Notes under the pieces: model-generated
What the model saw: only the letters and a program-made list of their open reading frames with translations
Database searches by the model: none
Told to the model about the DNA's origin: nothing
DNA from: Christensenella intestinihominis
GTDB lineage: Bacteria > Bacillota > Clostridia > Christensenellales > Christensenellaceae
Direction of reading: 5' to 3'
Assembly (NCBI RefSeq): GCF_001678845.1
Contig: NZ_MAIQ01000002.1
Location: 1-64,000 of the forward strand
DNA: 64,000 nt
Shown: positions 33,906 to 42,490 of the stretch, in pieces
Layout: each line of letters opens with the position of its first letter
Numbering within the stretch: the first letter of the stretch is position 1
Position numbers and translations under genes: made by a program

Positions 33906-34310
33906 TTAAGCATTCTGTTTCCGTGCCGCCAAAACGCCCAGCAGATACAGGACGGGCAGGATCAGTGAAATTGCGGTATACCATGTGAACACCCCCTGCA
34001 CCAGAGCCAAAACCACATCGAGCACGCAGATTGCGATGATAATGGCGATAAGCACGAGGCACACGTTCAGTTTTTTCCCCTGCACGCCTAAAATGCCCGC
34101 AACGAGCTTCAGGACTCCATAGATCAGCGACAAAACGATCAACAGGGTTCCAAGCCACGCAAGCGCCGCCGTTCCGGTTTCAATCCCGGCATAAATGACT
34201 ACCGCGCCGAGCAGGGCCCCCACAAGACCGACAACAATATCCAGCGCGCCCCCGATAATCACCAAAATGCTCGTTACCTTGAGCAGCGTCGGTACTTTTG
34301 TGTTTGACAT
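33906..34310 (-). CDS. small four-helix membrane protein
   Basis: 134 residues from the ATG at 34310 behind GGAGGAATTT. Four membrane segments, Gly/Ala/Ile-rich, opening TLLKVTSILVIIGGALDIVVG. This resembles generic DUF4064-like bacterial membrane proteins, but I cannot assign it firmly. It diverges from the LytTR regulator gene and shares with it a 200-base control region containing two direct repeats. Confidence 0.72.
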   Translation of the reverse strand: MSNTKVPTLLKVTSILVIIGGALDIVVGLVGALLGAVVIYAGIETGTAALAWLGTLLIVLSLIYGVLKLVAGILGVQGKKLNVCLVLIAIIIAICVLDVVLALVQGVFTWYTAISLILPVLYLLGVLAARKQNA

Positions 34311-34410
34311 AATAAATTCCTCCTTCAAAATATGCATAAATCCCCGCGCGGCATTTCCCTCCGCGTATATATTATTTTATCGCATTTTTTATCCGCAGTT
34401 CGTATTGCAG

Positions 34411-34475
34411 CGCAAACGGGAACGCTAAAAACGCAAACGGGAAATATTGAGGAAGCAGCCCCGCCGTGCTATAAT
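34411..34475 (+). promoter_or_regulatory. LytTR-type operator with extended -10 promoter
   Basis: Two identical 12-mers CGCAAACGGGAA at 34411-34422 and 34432-34443 are 21 bases apart (two helical turns). They are followed by TTGAGG (34447-34452), a 17-base spacer and TATAAT (34470-34475) preceded by TGC. The repeats end 3 bases before the -35. Confidence 0.75.
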
Positions 34476-34510
34476 TTATTCCATAAACAAGAAACGGGAG
34501 GACGCTGCCT

Positions 34511-35215
34511 TTGTACCGCATCGCAATTTGTGACGACGAACCGCTCTTTGCGGAAAACCTGCGCAGGCAGGTGAACGACCTGCTGTTTCGGCATGAAATC
34601 GACTACAGCGTCACGATATTCAGCGACCCCGGCCAGCTCCTTTCATTGCTTCGCCGGGAACCGGACGCCTTCCAGCTTGTGCTTCTCGACATTATGATGG
34701 GCGATGTAAACGGAATCGATTTTGCCCAGGCCCTGCGGGAAAGCAAGAGCCGCATCGGCATTATATTTATCACCGCCAGCCCTTCGTTTGCGCTGGAAGG
34801 CTATTCCGTGCGCCCGGTCCAATATCTTTTAAAGCCGGTCGACCCGGAAAAGCTGAAAGAGGCGATCCTGTTCGATTATGAGCAGAATTTCACCCGCAAA
34901 AGGCTGCTCGTTACCTCCGGCCAAAAAACTTTTTCCCTTGCTTTTTCCGATATTTCCTTTATCGAGGTATATGGCCATACGCTGAAAATCCATACGGAAA
35001 AAGACACCGTGGAATGCCCCGGCGCCCTGAAGGAGCTTGAGAGCACCCTTCCCGATTGTTTTTTACGATGTCATAAAAGCTATATCGTGAATCTCGAACG
35101 GGTCAGCGACATCAAACGCTATGAATTCACTTTGGATACGGGCAGCCGCGTGCCCATCGGCAAGGAAAAATACTTTTCCGTCCAGAATGCGTTTGTTTCC
35201 TATGCGGCCCGCTGA
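34511..35215 (+). CDS. response regulator with LytTR DNA-binding domain
   Basis: 234 residues from a TTG at 34511, with GGGAGG nine bases upstream. The receiver domain has the acidic pair in AICDDEPLF, Asp60 in LVLLDIMMGDVNG and Lys in YLLKPVDPE. The LytTR domain (about 135-232) shows IEVYGHTLKIHT, FLRCHKSYIVNL and GKEKY. AgrA/LytR-type regulators bind direct repeats such as those at 34411-34443. The sensor gene lies convergently on the other strand and is frameshifted, an unusual layout for a two-component pair. Confidence 0.93.
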   Translation: MYRIAICDDEPLFAENLRRQVNDLLFRHEIDYSVTIFSDPGQLLSLLRREPDAFQLVLLDIMMGDVNGIDFAQALRESKSRIGIIFITASPSFALEGYSVRPVQYLLKPVDPEKLKEAILFDYEQNFTRKRLLVTSGQKTFSLAFSDISFIEVYGHTLKIHTEKDTVECPGALKELESTLPDCFLRCHKSYIVNLERVSDIKRYEFTLDTGSRVPIGKEKYFSVQNAFVSYAAR

Positions 35216-35274
35216 CTCGCGTTGGTTCCGCCGGGGAATTTTGCCTGGATTATTGAATGCCTCCGGCGAACCGT

Positions 35275-36180
35275 TTAATCCGGCAGCCGCAGGTTTGTTT
35301 TTACCGTAAACATATCCCCGTCAAATTCCACGAGCAGCACGCTATGGTACTTTTCGCAAATTTTCCGCATAATGGGAATGCCGTATCCATGCCCCGCTCC
35401 GTCTGTATGCGAGGTTTCAATATTTCCTTCCCCGTCGGTCCTGACCATTCCATTCCTGGGATTTTGGCACAAAACGGCCAGGAAATTCCCTTTCTTTTGC
35501 AGCTTCAGGCGAATTTTCCGTTTCCCTTCGGGCAGCGCCGCACACGCCCGGATCGCATTATCGAGCATATTATAGAGCAGGCTGCACATGTCGTGGTCGG
35601 TGACGGACAATTCCCGCGGCACCGCGACCTCCGCTTCGATTTCGATATTGCCCTGCGCCGCTTTGCCCGCTTCGTCTTTTAAAATCGCATCGATCAAAAT
35701 ATTTTCCGTATACCGCTGCGCGCCGGACGCGTCCACCGCGCTCGCAAGCTCGCTGAGGTAATTTTCCGCTTTGTCCTGCTGCCCGGTTTGGAGCAAAATC
35801 TGCAGGGCCGCAATATGGTGCTTTATTTCGTGGCGCTGTTCGTCCGACTGCCGCATGGCGGCTTCCATTGCCTGCATCGTTTCCAGTATCGCTTCATTTT
35901 TCAGCGCCAGCATGTTGCGCTCCGTCCTGATATAGATGTTCCGGCGGATAAAAGCGAGGAAAACAATGACCAGGCCCGCGACGGCGAGGTAAACGGAGAA
36001 CAGTTGGTTGAACCCGACCGCCCTGCCAAATGTAAGCGAGGAAAACGGCAGCCACAGCTCTGTGGTAAACGCGCTTCCCGGCGCAAGGAAGAAAGACCCG
36101 GCGAGCAATGCCGCATATCCCGCCCCAAATGCAAGGATGCATTTCCCGAGCGTCGGAAAAAGGATTTCTTCGCCCGCCAT
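35275..36180 (-). CDS. sensor histidine kinase (GHKL), C-terminal part of a frameshifted gene
   Basis: 301 residues as an isolated frame. Two or three membrane helices, a coiled segment, the phospho-acceptor motif DEQRHEIKHHIAAL and a GHKL ATPase domain (NMLDNAIRACAAL; HGYGIPIMRKICEKY). It pairs functionally with LytTR regulators. Its first residues overlap, in another frame, the end of the upstream reading frame. Adding one base in the A5 tract at 36157-36161 joins both into one protein of about 637 residues (..KKSFFPTLGKCILAFGAGY..). Alternatively it could start by itself at the ATG at 36180 without a clear ribosome site. Confidence 0.8.
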   Translation of the reverse strand: MAGEEILFPTLGKCILAFGAGYAALLAGSFFLAPGSAFTTELWLPFSSLTFGRAVGFNQLFSVYLAVAGLVIVFLAFIRRNIYIRTERNMLALKNEAILETMQAMEAAMRQSDEQRHEIKHHIAALQILLQTGQQDKAENYLSELASAVDASGAQRYTENILIDAILKDEAGKAAQGNIEIEAEVAVPRELSVTDHDMCSLLYNMLDNAIRACAALPEGKRKIRLKLQKKGNFLAVLCQNPRNGMVRTDGEGNIETSHTDGAGHGYGIPIMRKICEKYHSVLLVEFDGDMFTVKTNLRLPD

Positions 36181-37187
36181 TCCATGATGCAGAATACAAC
36201 GAACAACATAAGGATAAAGAAAGCAATCCAGCCGTCGCCCCCCGTTTCATAAAATTGGCCCGCCAAAGCATTGCGCGCCGCCCGGATGCCCTCCGCCGCT
36301 ACGTGGAAAACAACCGCGCAGGCCATTGCAATCCGCAGGCTTTTGCGCATATAGCAGGAGAAAAACAGGAACAGCAGGTCGATATACAGCACCGATACCA
36401 GGTATCCCGCCATACTGCTTCCGATGCTGTAATATGCCGCGCTCGACAGGTATATCCGGCCGACCATCGCGCACAGGAAAAATGCCGCAAGCAGCGCGAC
36501 CGGCCATTCCGCAATGCCGGAAAAAGCCCCGTAAACCAGCAGCACCAGCAAAAGGAGCGCCGCCGCCGCGAACGCCCCGCCCAGGGCAAGCGGCTTTGCG
36601 GAGTCCGTAACCGGATAGGCCGCCACCGTAGCGTCGTTTTGCAGGGTCGGATAGACGGGTATGGTTACTTCGCCATCCGGAAAATAGGTAATCACCGTCA
36701 GCGTTTTTCCAAGGTAATCCTCCGGCAGGACGGCGTACTGCGTCTGGAATTCGTCCCTCTTTCGTTCAAAGGCATCCCCGTCCGGCGGCAGGAAGGCAAT
36801 TCCCTCTTCCGGCGTACCGGGGATATCCGAATACAGCAGCGTTCCATCCAGGTAAACGCTGACCTGCTGCCCCATATATTGAAATTTAAGTACCGCGTTT
36901 TCGAGCGGCTCTGTCATGATGCGCTCCGCCGCAACGGCATTTCCCGCGGCATTTTCCACACCCTCGAGGTATCCGTCCGTATTATAGGCTTCTGCCGCGG
37001 CGTTCCCGTATTGATCGTAATAGTTCCACGCTGTTTCATTCCTGCTTTCCATCGTGGGAAACAGCACCACTTCTTCAAATCCCGGAGAAGATACGCCGCC
37101 GAAAAAAAACAGGATGGCCACCGCAGCCGCGCACAAAGCCGCAAGCCCCGCCACGATATTCCATTTTGAACGCGCCCTCTTTTCCAT
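35901..37187 (-). CDS. 7TMR-DISM-like sensor, N-terminal part of the frameshifted kinase
   Basis: 428 residues as an open frame, but only about the first 342 look like protein. One membrane helix (about 12-32), an extracytoplasmic beta-rich domain (about 33-190, with LKFQYMGQQVSVYLDGTLLYSD split here as a typical YLDG strand), then about seven membrane helices. After FCIMEWRAKKSFF the frame leaves the sensible sequence and ends in an Arg/Ser-rich out-of-frame tail. It belongs with the GHKL part downstream. This is either an authentic broken gene, a sequencing error in a homopolymer, or (less likely) ribosomal slippage. Confidence 0.75.
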   Translation of the reverse strand: MEKRARSKWNIVAGLAALCAAAVAILFFFGGVSSPGFEEVVLFPTMESRNETAWNYYDQYGNAAAEAYNTDGYLEGVENAAGNAVAAERIMTEPLENAVLKFQYMGQQVSVYLDGTLLYSDIPGTPEEGIAFLPPDGDAFERKRDEFQTQYAVLPEDYLGKTLTVITYFPDGEVTIPVYPTLQNDATVAAYPVTDSAKPLALGGAFAAAALLLLVLLVYGAFSGIAEWPVALLAAFFLCAMVGRIYLSSAAYYSIGSSMAGYLVSVLYIDLLFLFFSCYMRKSLRIAMACAVVFHVAAEGIRAARNALAGQFYETGGDGWIAFFILMLFVVFCIMEWRAKKSFFRRSGNASLHLGRDMRHCSPGLSSLRREARLPQSCGCRFPRLHLAGRSGSTNCSPFTSPSRAWSLFSSLLSAGTSISGRSATCWR

Positions 37188-37298
37188 TCAGGGCAAACCT
37201 TCTTTCCCGTCCGGCCCAAAGCAGTCCCGCATTACGGCGCGCAAAGGACCGAAGCCGCATTTTTTATCCGGTCGGCCGCGGCGTCGCGCGGCCCTGCG

Positions 37299-39563
37299 TT
37301 ACGCCGCCCGTTTGCCTTTCCTGCGCTGGGAGGCCGCCCCGCCCGCGCAGGCCCCGCCCGCGAGAAGGCCCATCCAGAGGTATCCGCCCATGGAAGACGT
37401 ATCGCCGGTTTTGGGAGCGCCTTCCGGCTCCTGCGGCGCCGTGGGCGCTGCGGAGGGCCGGGCCGCGGGAGTCACCGTCGGCTGCGCTGGCGCCGTGGGG
37501 CTCACGGTCGGCTGTGCCGTAGGCGACGGCTGCGGCTTTTCGACCGGTTCCTGATACAGCAGCACAGGGAAAGGACGGAATTCGTTTTCCACGGTTCCCG
37601 CGCCCGTATAGTTGTTGATATAGACCTGTTTTTGCGTTTCGGAGAGCGCCAGCCCATGCGGGCCGTCCGGCACTGTGACCGCAAGGACTCCGTTTGCATC
37701 CGTCTGCGTCCATACCGGGGCTCCCCCGTCGAGGTAATAGGACACCGGCATATTGGCCGCCGGGTTTCCATCGCTGTCTTGCACCTTGACCGTTACGGTA
37801 TAATCCTTGGGTACATATCCGCTTTCCGGCACAATCCGCCCCGCCGGGCCTCCGGCCGCGAGCGTCGCACCGCCTCCGCCGGTCTGTGAGAGAACGTAGG
37901 CTTCCACGGTTTCAAGCTCTCCGCCGATTTCGCCTATGAGGGGCAGGGAAGCGAGCATTGTATAATCGTTGCCGCCGCTCATGACAAAATTGTTCGATAC
38001 CAGCATAAGCTTTGTCACGGTATCGTTTTTTTGCAGGGGCGTGCCGCTTCCTTCCAAAAAAGCCTCCTTTACCTTCGCGCCCTGCGGGGCGGAGGGATCG
38101 TAGGTGAAACGAACGCCGCTTACCTGCAGGAAGCCGCCGCTCGGCTGGCCTGAGAGCAAGCCCGTCGCGCCGTCCTGCCCGGTGATTGACGATACGGACA
38201 CCTCCAGCATTTCAAACAAAACGGAGGGCGTAATTTGTTTTATCATCAGCGTGTTGGAAAAGGGGAACGCGCTTACAAGATCGTTTTTGGTAAGCGTCCC
38301 GTTTGCGAACGACGCGCGGATGCCGCCGCCGTTCTCGACGCCGATTACGGGATTATTCCGGTAGGCTTCCATTCCGGCGGCCGTTGCAAGGAATGTTTGC
38401 GCGGCGTCGCGGTAGGCGTCCGCCGTGAAATCCCCCAGGTTTGTCTCCACAACCCGCGGTTCGGCAATTCCGTCCACATAACCGCCCCACAGGGTATTGG
38501 AAACCCGGCAGACCTCTTTTGAAAGGAGTTCCTGCTGGCTGCTGTTTACCGCGTCGATTTTCGCCGTTACGTCTGCGTCGGGCGCAACCGCCATCATATC
38601 GTCATACGAAAGCAGTTCCCCCGCCGGGGTCACGCTTCCCGAATCGTCAAAATGAAGGGTGACTTTCCCAAGGTTCGTAAGCGCCGTCCCCGTCTGGGCG
38701 ATGAGCACCCCGTTCACCGTCTTTTCCTCCAGCGTGTGGCTGTGGCCGTCTATGATCACGTTAAGCTTTCCCTGGTATGCGCCTGTCATGGCTTCCGCAA
38801 GCTTCTTGCTGTCGCACGGAACGTTGGTATATTCCCCGAGGTGCGCAAGGGCAATCACCGCGTCCGCGCCTTCGGCCGTAAGCGCGTCGATTTCGCGCTT
38901 CGCCGTTTCAATTTCGTCTTTGAATTCCACACCCGCAATGCCGCCCGGGTTTGTCGCCGTGGCGGTCTCCGCCGTTGTGAGCCCGAAAAAACCGATCTTT
39001 TTCCCGGCCCGCTCGACGATGAAGTGGCATCCGTTGCTTGCGCCCGATTCCAAAAGCGGCCGCCCATCTTTATAAACATTCGCCGCCAGAATGGGGAAGG
39101 AAGCGCGCGCCGCATTTGACAGGAAACGGTCTGTCCCGTAATCAAACTCGTGGTTTCCGGCCGCCATCACATCGTAGCCCGCGGCGTTCATTACGTCGAT
39201 CACGTCCGCGCCCTGCGTAAGCGAGGCAAAGGGAAGGCCCTGCGTCGCGTCGCCCGCGTCCACCAATATGGAATCGGGCGTTTGCCCTTTGATGGCCGCC
39301 ACCCGGTCGAGCCCGATGCATTTACTTCCCTCGTTATATGTCACCGCGCCGTGCATATCGTTGGTATGGTAAATCACGATATCCGTGCCACCCCCCGTCG
39401 CCGCCAGGGCGGGCCCATTTGCCTGCACGCCGACTTCCGCAGGCGGCAGCGCATTTTCCCCGCCGTCCGTTCCTTCCGCGGCAAAGCACACGGCGCCGAG
39501 CTGGAACGCAAGCAGCACCGCCAGGATTATTGCAAGTATTTTACAGGTTTTTTTCGTCCGCAT
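37299..39563 (-). CDS. cell-wall-anchored 5'-nucleotidase / UDP-sugar hydrolase-like protein
   Basis: 754 residues from the ATG at 39563 (GGGAG upstream). A signal peptide (to about residue 30, VCFA-AEG) is followed by a metallophosphatase domain with IYHTNDMHG, DAGDATQG, AGNHEFDYG and DGHSHT. The 5'-nucleotidase C-terminal domain follows (ENGGGIRASF; MSGGNDYTML). Then come an Ig-like repeat (about 610-670) and a Pro/Thr-rich stalk (QPSPTAQPTVSPTAP). The C-terminus, APKTGDTSS + helix + RRKGKR, is a sortase signal with Ala in place of the usual Leu. It would release phosphate and nucleosides outside the cell. Confidence 0.92.
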   Translation of the reverse strand: MRTKKTCKILAIILAVLLAFQLGAVCFAAEGTDGGENALPPAEVGVQANGPALAATGGGTDIVIYHTNDMHGAVTYNEGSKCIGLDRVAAIKGQTPDSILVDAGDATQGLPFASLTQGADVIDVMNAAGYDVMAAGNHEFDYGTDRFLSNAARASFPILAANVYKDGRPLLESGASNGCHFIVERAGKKIGFFGLTTAETATATNPGGIAGVEFKDEIETAKREIDALTAEGADAVIALAHLGEYTNVPCDSKKLAEAMTGAYQGKLNVIIDGHSHTLEEKTVNGVLIAQTGTALTNLGKVTLHFDDSGSVTPAGELLSYDDMMAVAPDADVTAKIDAVNSSQQELLSKEVCRVSNTLWGGYVDGIAEPRVVETNLGDFTADAYRDAAQTFLATAAGMEAYRNNPVIGVENGGGIRASFANGTLTKNDLVSAFPFSNTLMIKQITPSVLFEMLEVSVSSITGQDGATGLLSGQPSGGFLQVSGVRFTYDPSAPQGAKVKEAFLEGSGTPLQKNDTVTKLMLVSNNFVMSGGNDYTMLASLPLIGEIGGELETVEAYVLSQTGGGGATLAAGGPAGRIVPESGYVPKDYTVTVKVQDSDGNPAANMPVSYYLDGGAPVWTQTDANGVLAVTVPDGPHGLALSETQKQVYINNYTGAGTVENEFRPFPVLLYQEPVEKPQPSPTAQPTVSPTAPAQPTVTPAARPSAAPTAPQEPEGAPKTGDTSSMGGYLWMGLLAGGACAGGAASQRRKGKRAA

Positions 39564-39684
39564 TTTTGATTCTCCCAATTGATCGGTTTGTGCAGCCTTG
39601 CGGCCGGAGCAGGCAACCGGGGGCGCGCCCCGGGCGACGGCTTCGGCCTTCCGAATCCGCTGTAGGATTATATTTTTATTATAC

Positions 39685-39727
39685 CGGCAATCTGCCGAAA
39701 ATGCTATGGTTTGCCTGTTCCGGCAAA
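39685..39727 (-). promoter_or_regulatory. two inverted repeats upstream of the 5'-nucleotidase gene
   Basis: CGGCA-ATC-TGCCG (39685-39697) and TTTGCC-TGTTCC-GGCAAA (39710-39727) share a TGCC/GGCA half-site. They lie just upstream of a TATAAT on the minus strand (TATAAT complement near 39679-39684). Likely operator for a repressor or activator. Confidence 0.5.
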
Positions 39728-39771
39728 TTTTATACCTCAACAGGAATTGCGGGATTCGCTTCTTTCCCTAT

Positions 39772-39799
39772 AAAAAACAGCCCTCCGTTTCGGGAAGGC
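39772..39799 (-). terminator. terminator after the Re-citrate-synthase-like gene
   Basis: Seven-base-pair stem GCCTTCC / GGAGGGC (one wobble) with a 6-base loop; six T follow on the minus strand. Confidence 0.75.
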
Positions 39800-39817
39800 C
39801 GTTTCATCCGTTTCCGG

Positions 39818-41239
39818 TCAGTCATTGGCTTGGTCGATATCCGCCATATGCGCGCACAGGGCCGCATATTTCATATAGTCCGCATCCCGGATAATCATTT
39901 CCAGCTCGTTATCACCAAAGGAGGTGGTACGGCCCTCCGCATACTGGCGGTCTACCTCTTCCTTGATCTTCCGCACCAGCTCTGACTTTTTGTCGATCTT
40001 CCCGGCCCCGTCCAGCTTGAAGTGCGCGTTGACCCAGTGGGCGATTCCCGCAAGGCCGGAATGCTCGCCAATCACCACCGTGACCGGCCGTCCAAGGATT
40101 TTATCCGTATTGAAGATATTGTAAATCTGCTCGTCCTTCAAAAGGCCGTCCGCATGGATGCCCGCACGGGTGGAATTAAAGTTCCTGCCCACAAACGGCG
40201 TGCGCGGGTTGATGTCGTATTTCAGCTCCTTCTCGAAATAATCCGCAATTTCCGTGATGGCGCGAAGGTCCATGCCGTCCTGCGTCCCTTTTAACTGCAC
40301 ATACTCGATGGCCATTGCCTCGATCGGGCAGTTGCCCGTGCGCTCGCCGATGCCGAGCATCGAGCAGTTCACGGAGGAAGCGCCGTACAGCCACGCCGTG
40401 GCCGCGTTGCACACCACCTTGTAAAAATCGTTGTGGCCGTGCCACTCAAGCAGCGTCGACGGCACGTTCGCATAAAACCGCAGGCCGTATACAATGCCCT
40501 GCACGCTCCTCGGCAGGGACGCGCCCGGATAGGAAACGCCATAGCCGAGCGTATCGCACATGCGGATTTTGATCGGGATACCGCTTTCATCGCGCAGCTT
40601 CATCAGCTCGCGCGCAAACGGCACCACAAAGCCGTAAAAATCGGCGCGGGTGATATCCTCGAAGTGGCAGCGCGGGACGATGCCCATATCGAGGGCGTCT
40701 TTGATGACGCCGAGGTATTTATCGAGCGCCTGTCCGCGCGTCATACCCATTTTATTGAAAATATGGTAGTCCGAGCAGGAAACGAGAATGCCCGTTTCAC
40801 GGATTCCCATATCCTTTGCAAGCGCGAAATCCTTCCTGTTCGCGCGAATCCACGTTGTGATCTCAGGGAATTCGTAGCCGAGGGCCATGCATTCCTCGAG
40901 CGCCTTGCGGTCCTTTTCCGTATACACGAAAAATTCGCTCTGACGGATGATTCCCTTCGGACCGGAAAGCTTATGCAAAAGCTTATAAAGGTCCACGACC
41001 TCTTTTACGGAAAACGGGATGCGCGCCTGCTGTCCATCGCGGAAGGTGGTGTCCGTAATCCAGATTTCATCCGGAAAATGCATGGGCACTGTCCGGTGGT
41101 TGAACGTGATTTTCGGCACCTGGTCGTAATCGAACATATCGCTGAACAGGTTGGCCTCCGCCACATCCTGCAAGGTGTAATTATAATCGTTTTCCTGCAG
41201 CAGGTTCGTCCTGCTGTACCTGTTGTTTTCCGAAGGCAT
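39818..41239 (-). CDS. alpha-isopropylmalate/homocitrate-synthase family protein, probable Re-citrate synthase
   Basis: 473 residues from the ATG at 41239 (GGAGGAAG upstream; a nearer upstream ATG lacks a site). HMGL-type TIM barrel: WITDTTFRDGQQA (metal-binding Arg/Asp), HFEDITRADFYGFV, WHGHNDFYK (metal His pair), LGIGERTGNCPIEA and STRAGIHADGL. It lacks the LeuA leucine-binding regulatory domain, and no leu genes are near. Clostridial Re-citrate synthases are of this size and type and feed glutamate synthesis; a downstream aminotransferase gene lies upstream in the transcript, 17 bases away. Homocitrate or isopropylmalate synthesis remain alternatives. Confidence 0.75.
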   Translation of the reverse strand: MPSENNRYSRTNLLQENDYNYTLQDVAEANLFSDMFDYDQVPKITFNHRTVPMHFPDEIWITDTTFRDGQQARIPFSVKEVVDLYKLLHKLSGPKGIIRQSEFFVYTEKDRKALEECMALGYEFPEITTWIRANRKDFALAKDMGIRETGILVSCSDYHIFNKMGMTRGQALDKYLGVIKDALDMGIVPRCHFEDITRADFYGFVVPFARELMKLRDESGIPIKIRMCDTLGYGVSYPGASLPRSVQGIVYGLRFYANVPSTLLEWHGHNDFYKVVCNAATAWLYGASSVNCSMLGIGERTGNCPIEAMAIEYVQLKGTQDGMDLRAITEIADYFEKELKYDINPRTPFVGRNFNSTRAGIHADGLLKDEQIYNIFNTDKILGRPVTVVIGEHSGLAGIAHWVNAHFKLDGAGKIDKKSELVRKIKEEVDRQYAEGRTTSFGDNELEMIIRDADYMKYAALCAHMADIDQAND

Positions 41240-41256
41240 AGCTTCCTCCATTTCCG

Positions 41257-42450
41257 TCAGTCAAGCATTTCGACAAATTCCGCGATACGCTTAATTCCCT
41301 TTTCGATATTTTCACGGGAAATTGCGTAGGAAAGGCGCACAAAATCGTCCGCGCCAAAGGCCGCGCCCGGAATGACCGCCGTGAGTTTCTTCTCGAGCAG
41401 CTTCTCCGCAAAATCCACCGAGCCTTTGATTTCCTCGCCCTCGAGCTTGCGGCCCTTAAGCTTGGAAATGTTCATCATTACATAAAACGCGCCCATCGGG
41501 GTAACGCATGAAATTCCATCGATTGCATTTACGAGGCTTACCATAAGCTTCCTGCGCTCGTTGAACTCGTCGCGCATTTTTTTGATTTCGTCCTGCGGGC
41601 CCGTCAGCGCTTCCACGCCTGCAAACTGCGCGACAGAGCACGGATTGGAGGTCGCGTGGCTTTGGTAGCTTCCCATAATTTTGGCAATTTCGGGCGTGCT
41701 GGCCGTATAGCCGATGCGCCAGCCCGTCATGGCGTAGGTCTTGGAAAGGCCGTTTACCAGGATCGTGCGGGCATAAGCGTCGTCCGAAAGGTTTGCGATG
41801 GAAAGATGCTTGTTTCCGTCGTATACAAGCTCTCCGTATATTTCGTCCGAAACGATGAAGAAATCGTGCTTTTTTGCAATCCCCGCAATATCTTCGAGCG
41901 TTTCCTGCGAATAAATACACCCGCAGGGGTTGGACGGATTGTTTACGATGATCGCTTTTGTTTTATCTGTCACGGCGGCTTCGATATCCGCCGCAAGGGG
42001 CTCGAAATTGTTGCTTTCCTTCGCCTCCACATAAACGGGAATGCCGCCCGCCATCTTGACCAGCTCGGGATAGGTCAGCCAATAGGGCGCGATAATCAGC
42101 ACTTCGTCGCCCGGGTTGACGATGGCCTGGAACGTATTGAACAGCGAATGCTTCGCCCCGTTGGAAATCACGATCTGGTTCGGCTCGTAAGAAAGGCCGT
42201 GGTTCTTTTTCAAGTTCGTGCACACCGCTTTTTTCAGTTCAAGCGTGCCCGAAGCGGGCGTATACTTCGTCATACCGATACGGATGGCTTCCACCGCCGC
42301 GTCTTTAATGTGCTGCGGCGTATCGAAATCCGGTTCCCCCGCGCCAAAGCCTACCACATCGAGCCCCCGCGCCTTCATTTCTTTCGCCATCGCCGTGATT
42401 TTGAGTGTCAGCGAGGGCGAAATTGCAAGTGCTTTTTCGGAAAGTTGCAT
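41257..42450 (-). CDS. class I/II PLP-dependent aminotransferase (AspB-like)
   Basis: 397 residues with GGAGGTAGAAA before the ATG. Fold-type I: GAGEPDFDTP, NNPSNPCGC, SDEIYGELVYDG, the PLP lysine in VNGLSKTYAMTGWRIGY and RLSYAISRENI. It is of the aspartate/prephenate aminotransferase Ib group, which moves an amino group between aspartate (or similar) and 2-oxoglutarate. Co-transcribed with the Re-citrate-synthase-like gene, consistent with a glutamate/aspartate link. Confidence 0.93.
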   Translation of the reverse strand: MQLSEKALAISPSLTLKITAMAKEMKARGLDVVGFGAGEPDFDTPQHIKDAAVEAIRIGMTKYTPASGTLELKKAVCTNLKKNHGLSYEPNQIVISNGAKHSLFNTFQAIVNPGDEVLIIAPYWLTYPELVKMAGGIPVYVEAKESNNFEPLAADIEAAVTDKTKAIIVNNPSNPCGCIYSQETLEDIAGIAKKHDFFIVSDEIYGELVYDGNKHLSIANLSDDAYARTILVNGLSKTYAMTGWRIGYTASTPEIAKIMGSYQSHATSNPCSVAQFAGVEALTGPQDEIKKMRDEFNERRKLMVSLVNAIDGISCVTPMGAFYVMMNISKLKGRKLEGEEIKGSVDFAEKLLEKKLTAVIPGAAFGADDFVRLSYAISRENIEKGIKRIAEFVEMLD

Positions 42451-42490
42451 TTTCTACCTCCAACAAATTCCTCTTTAAAATTTATGTAAC

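Noticed and set aside
35224-35272. Terminator between the convergent LytTR regulator and sensor genes
   Set aside because: There is an imperfect GGTTC-GCCGG / CCGGCGAACC pairing with a bulge, but the loop is long and no T-run follows on either strand.
36157-36161. Programmed -1 ribosomal frameshift in the sensor kinase
   Set aside because: No canonical slippery heptamer in frame and no clear downstream pseudoknot; a one-base indel in the homopolymer explains it more simply.
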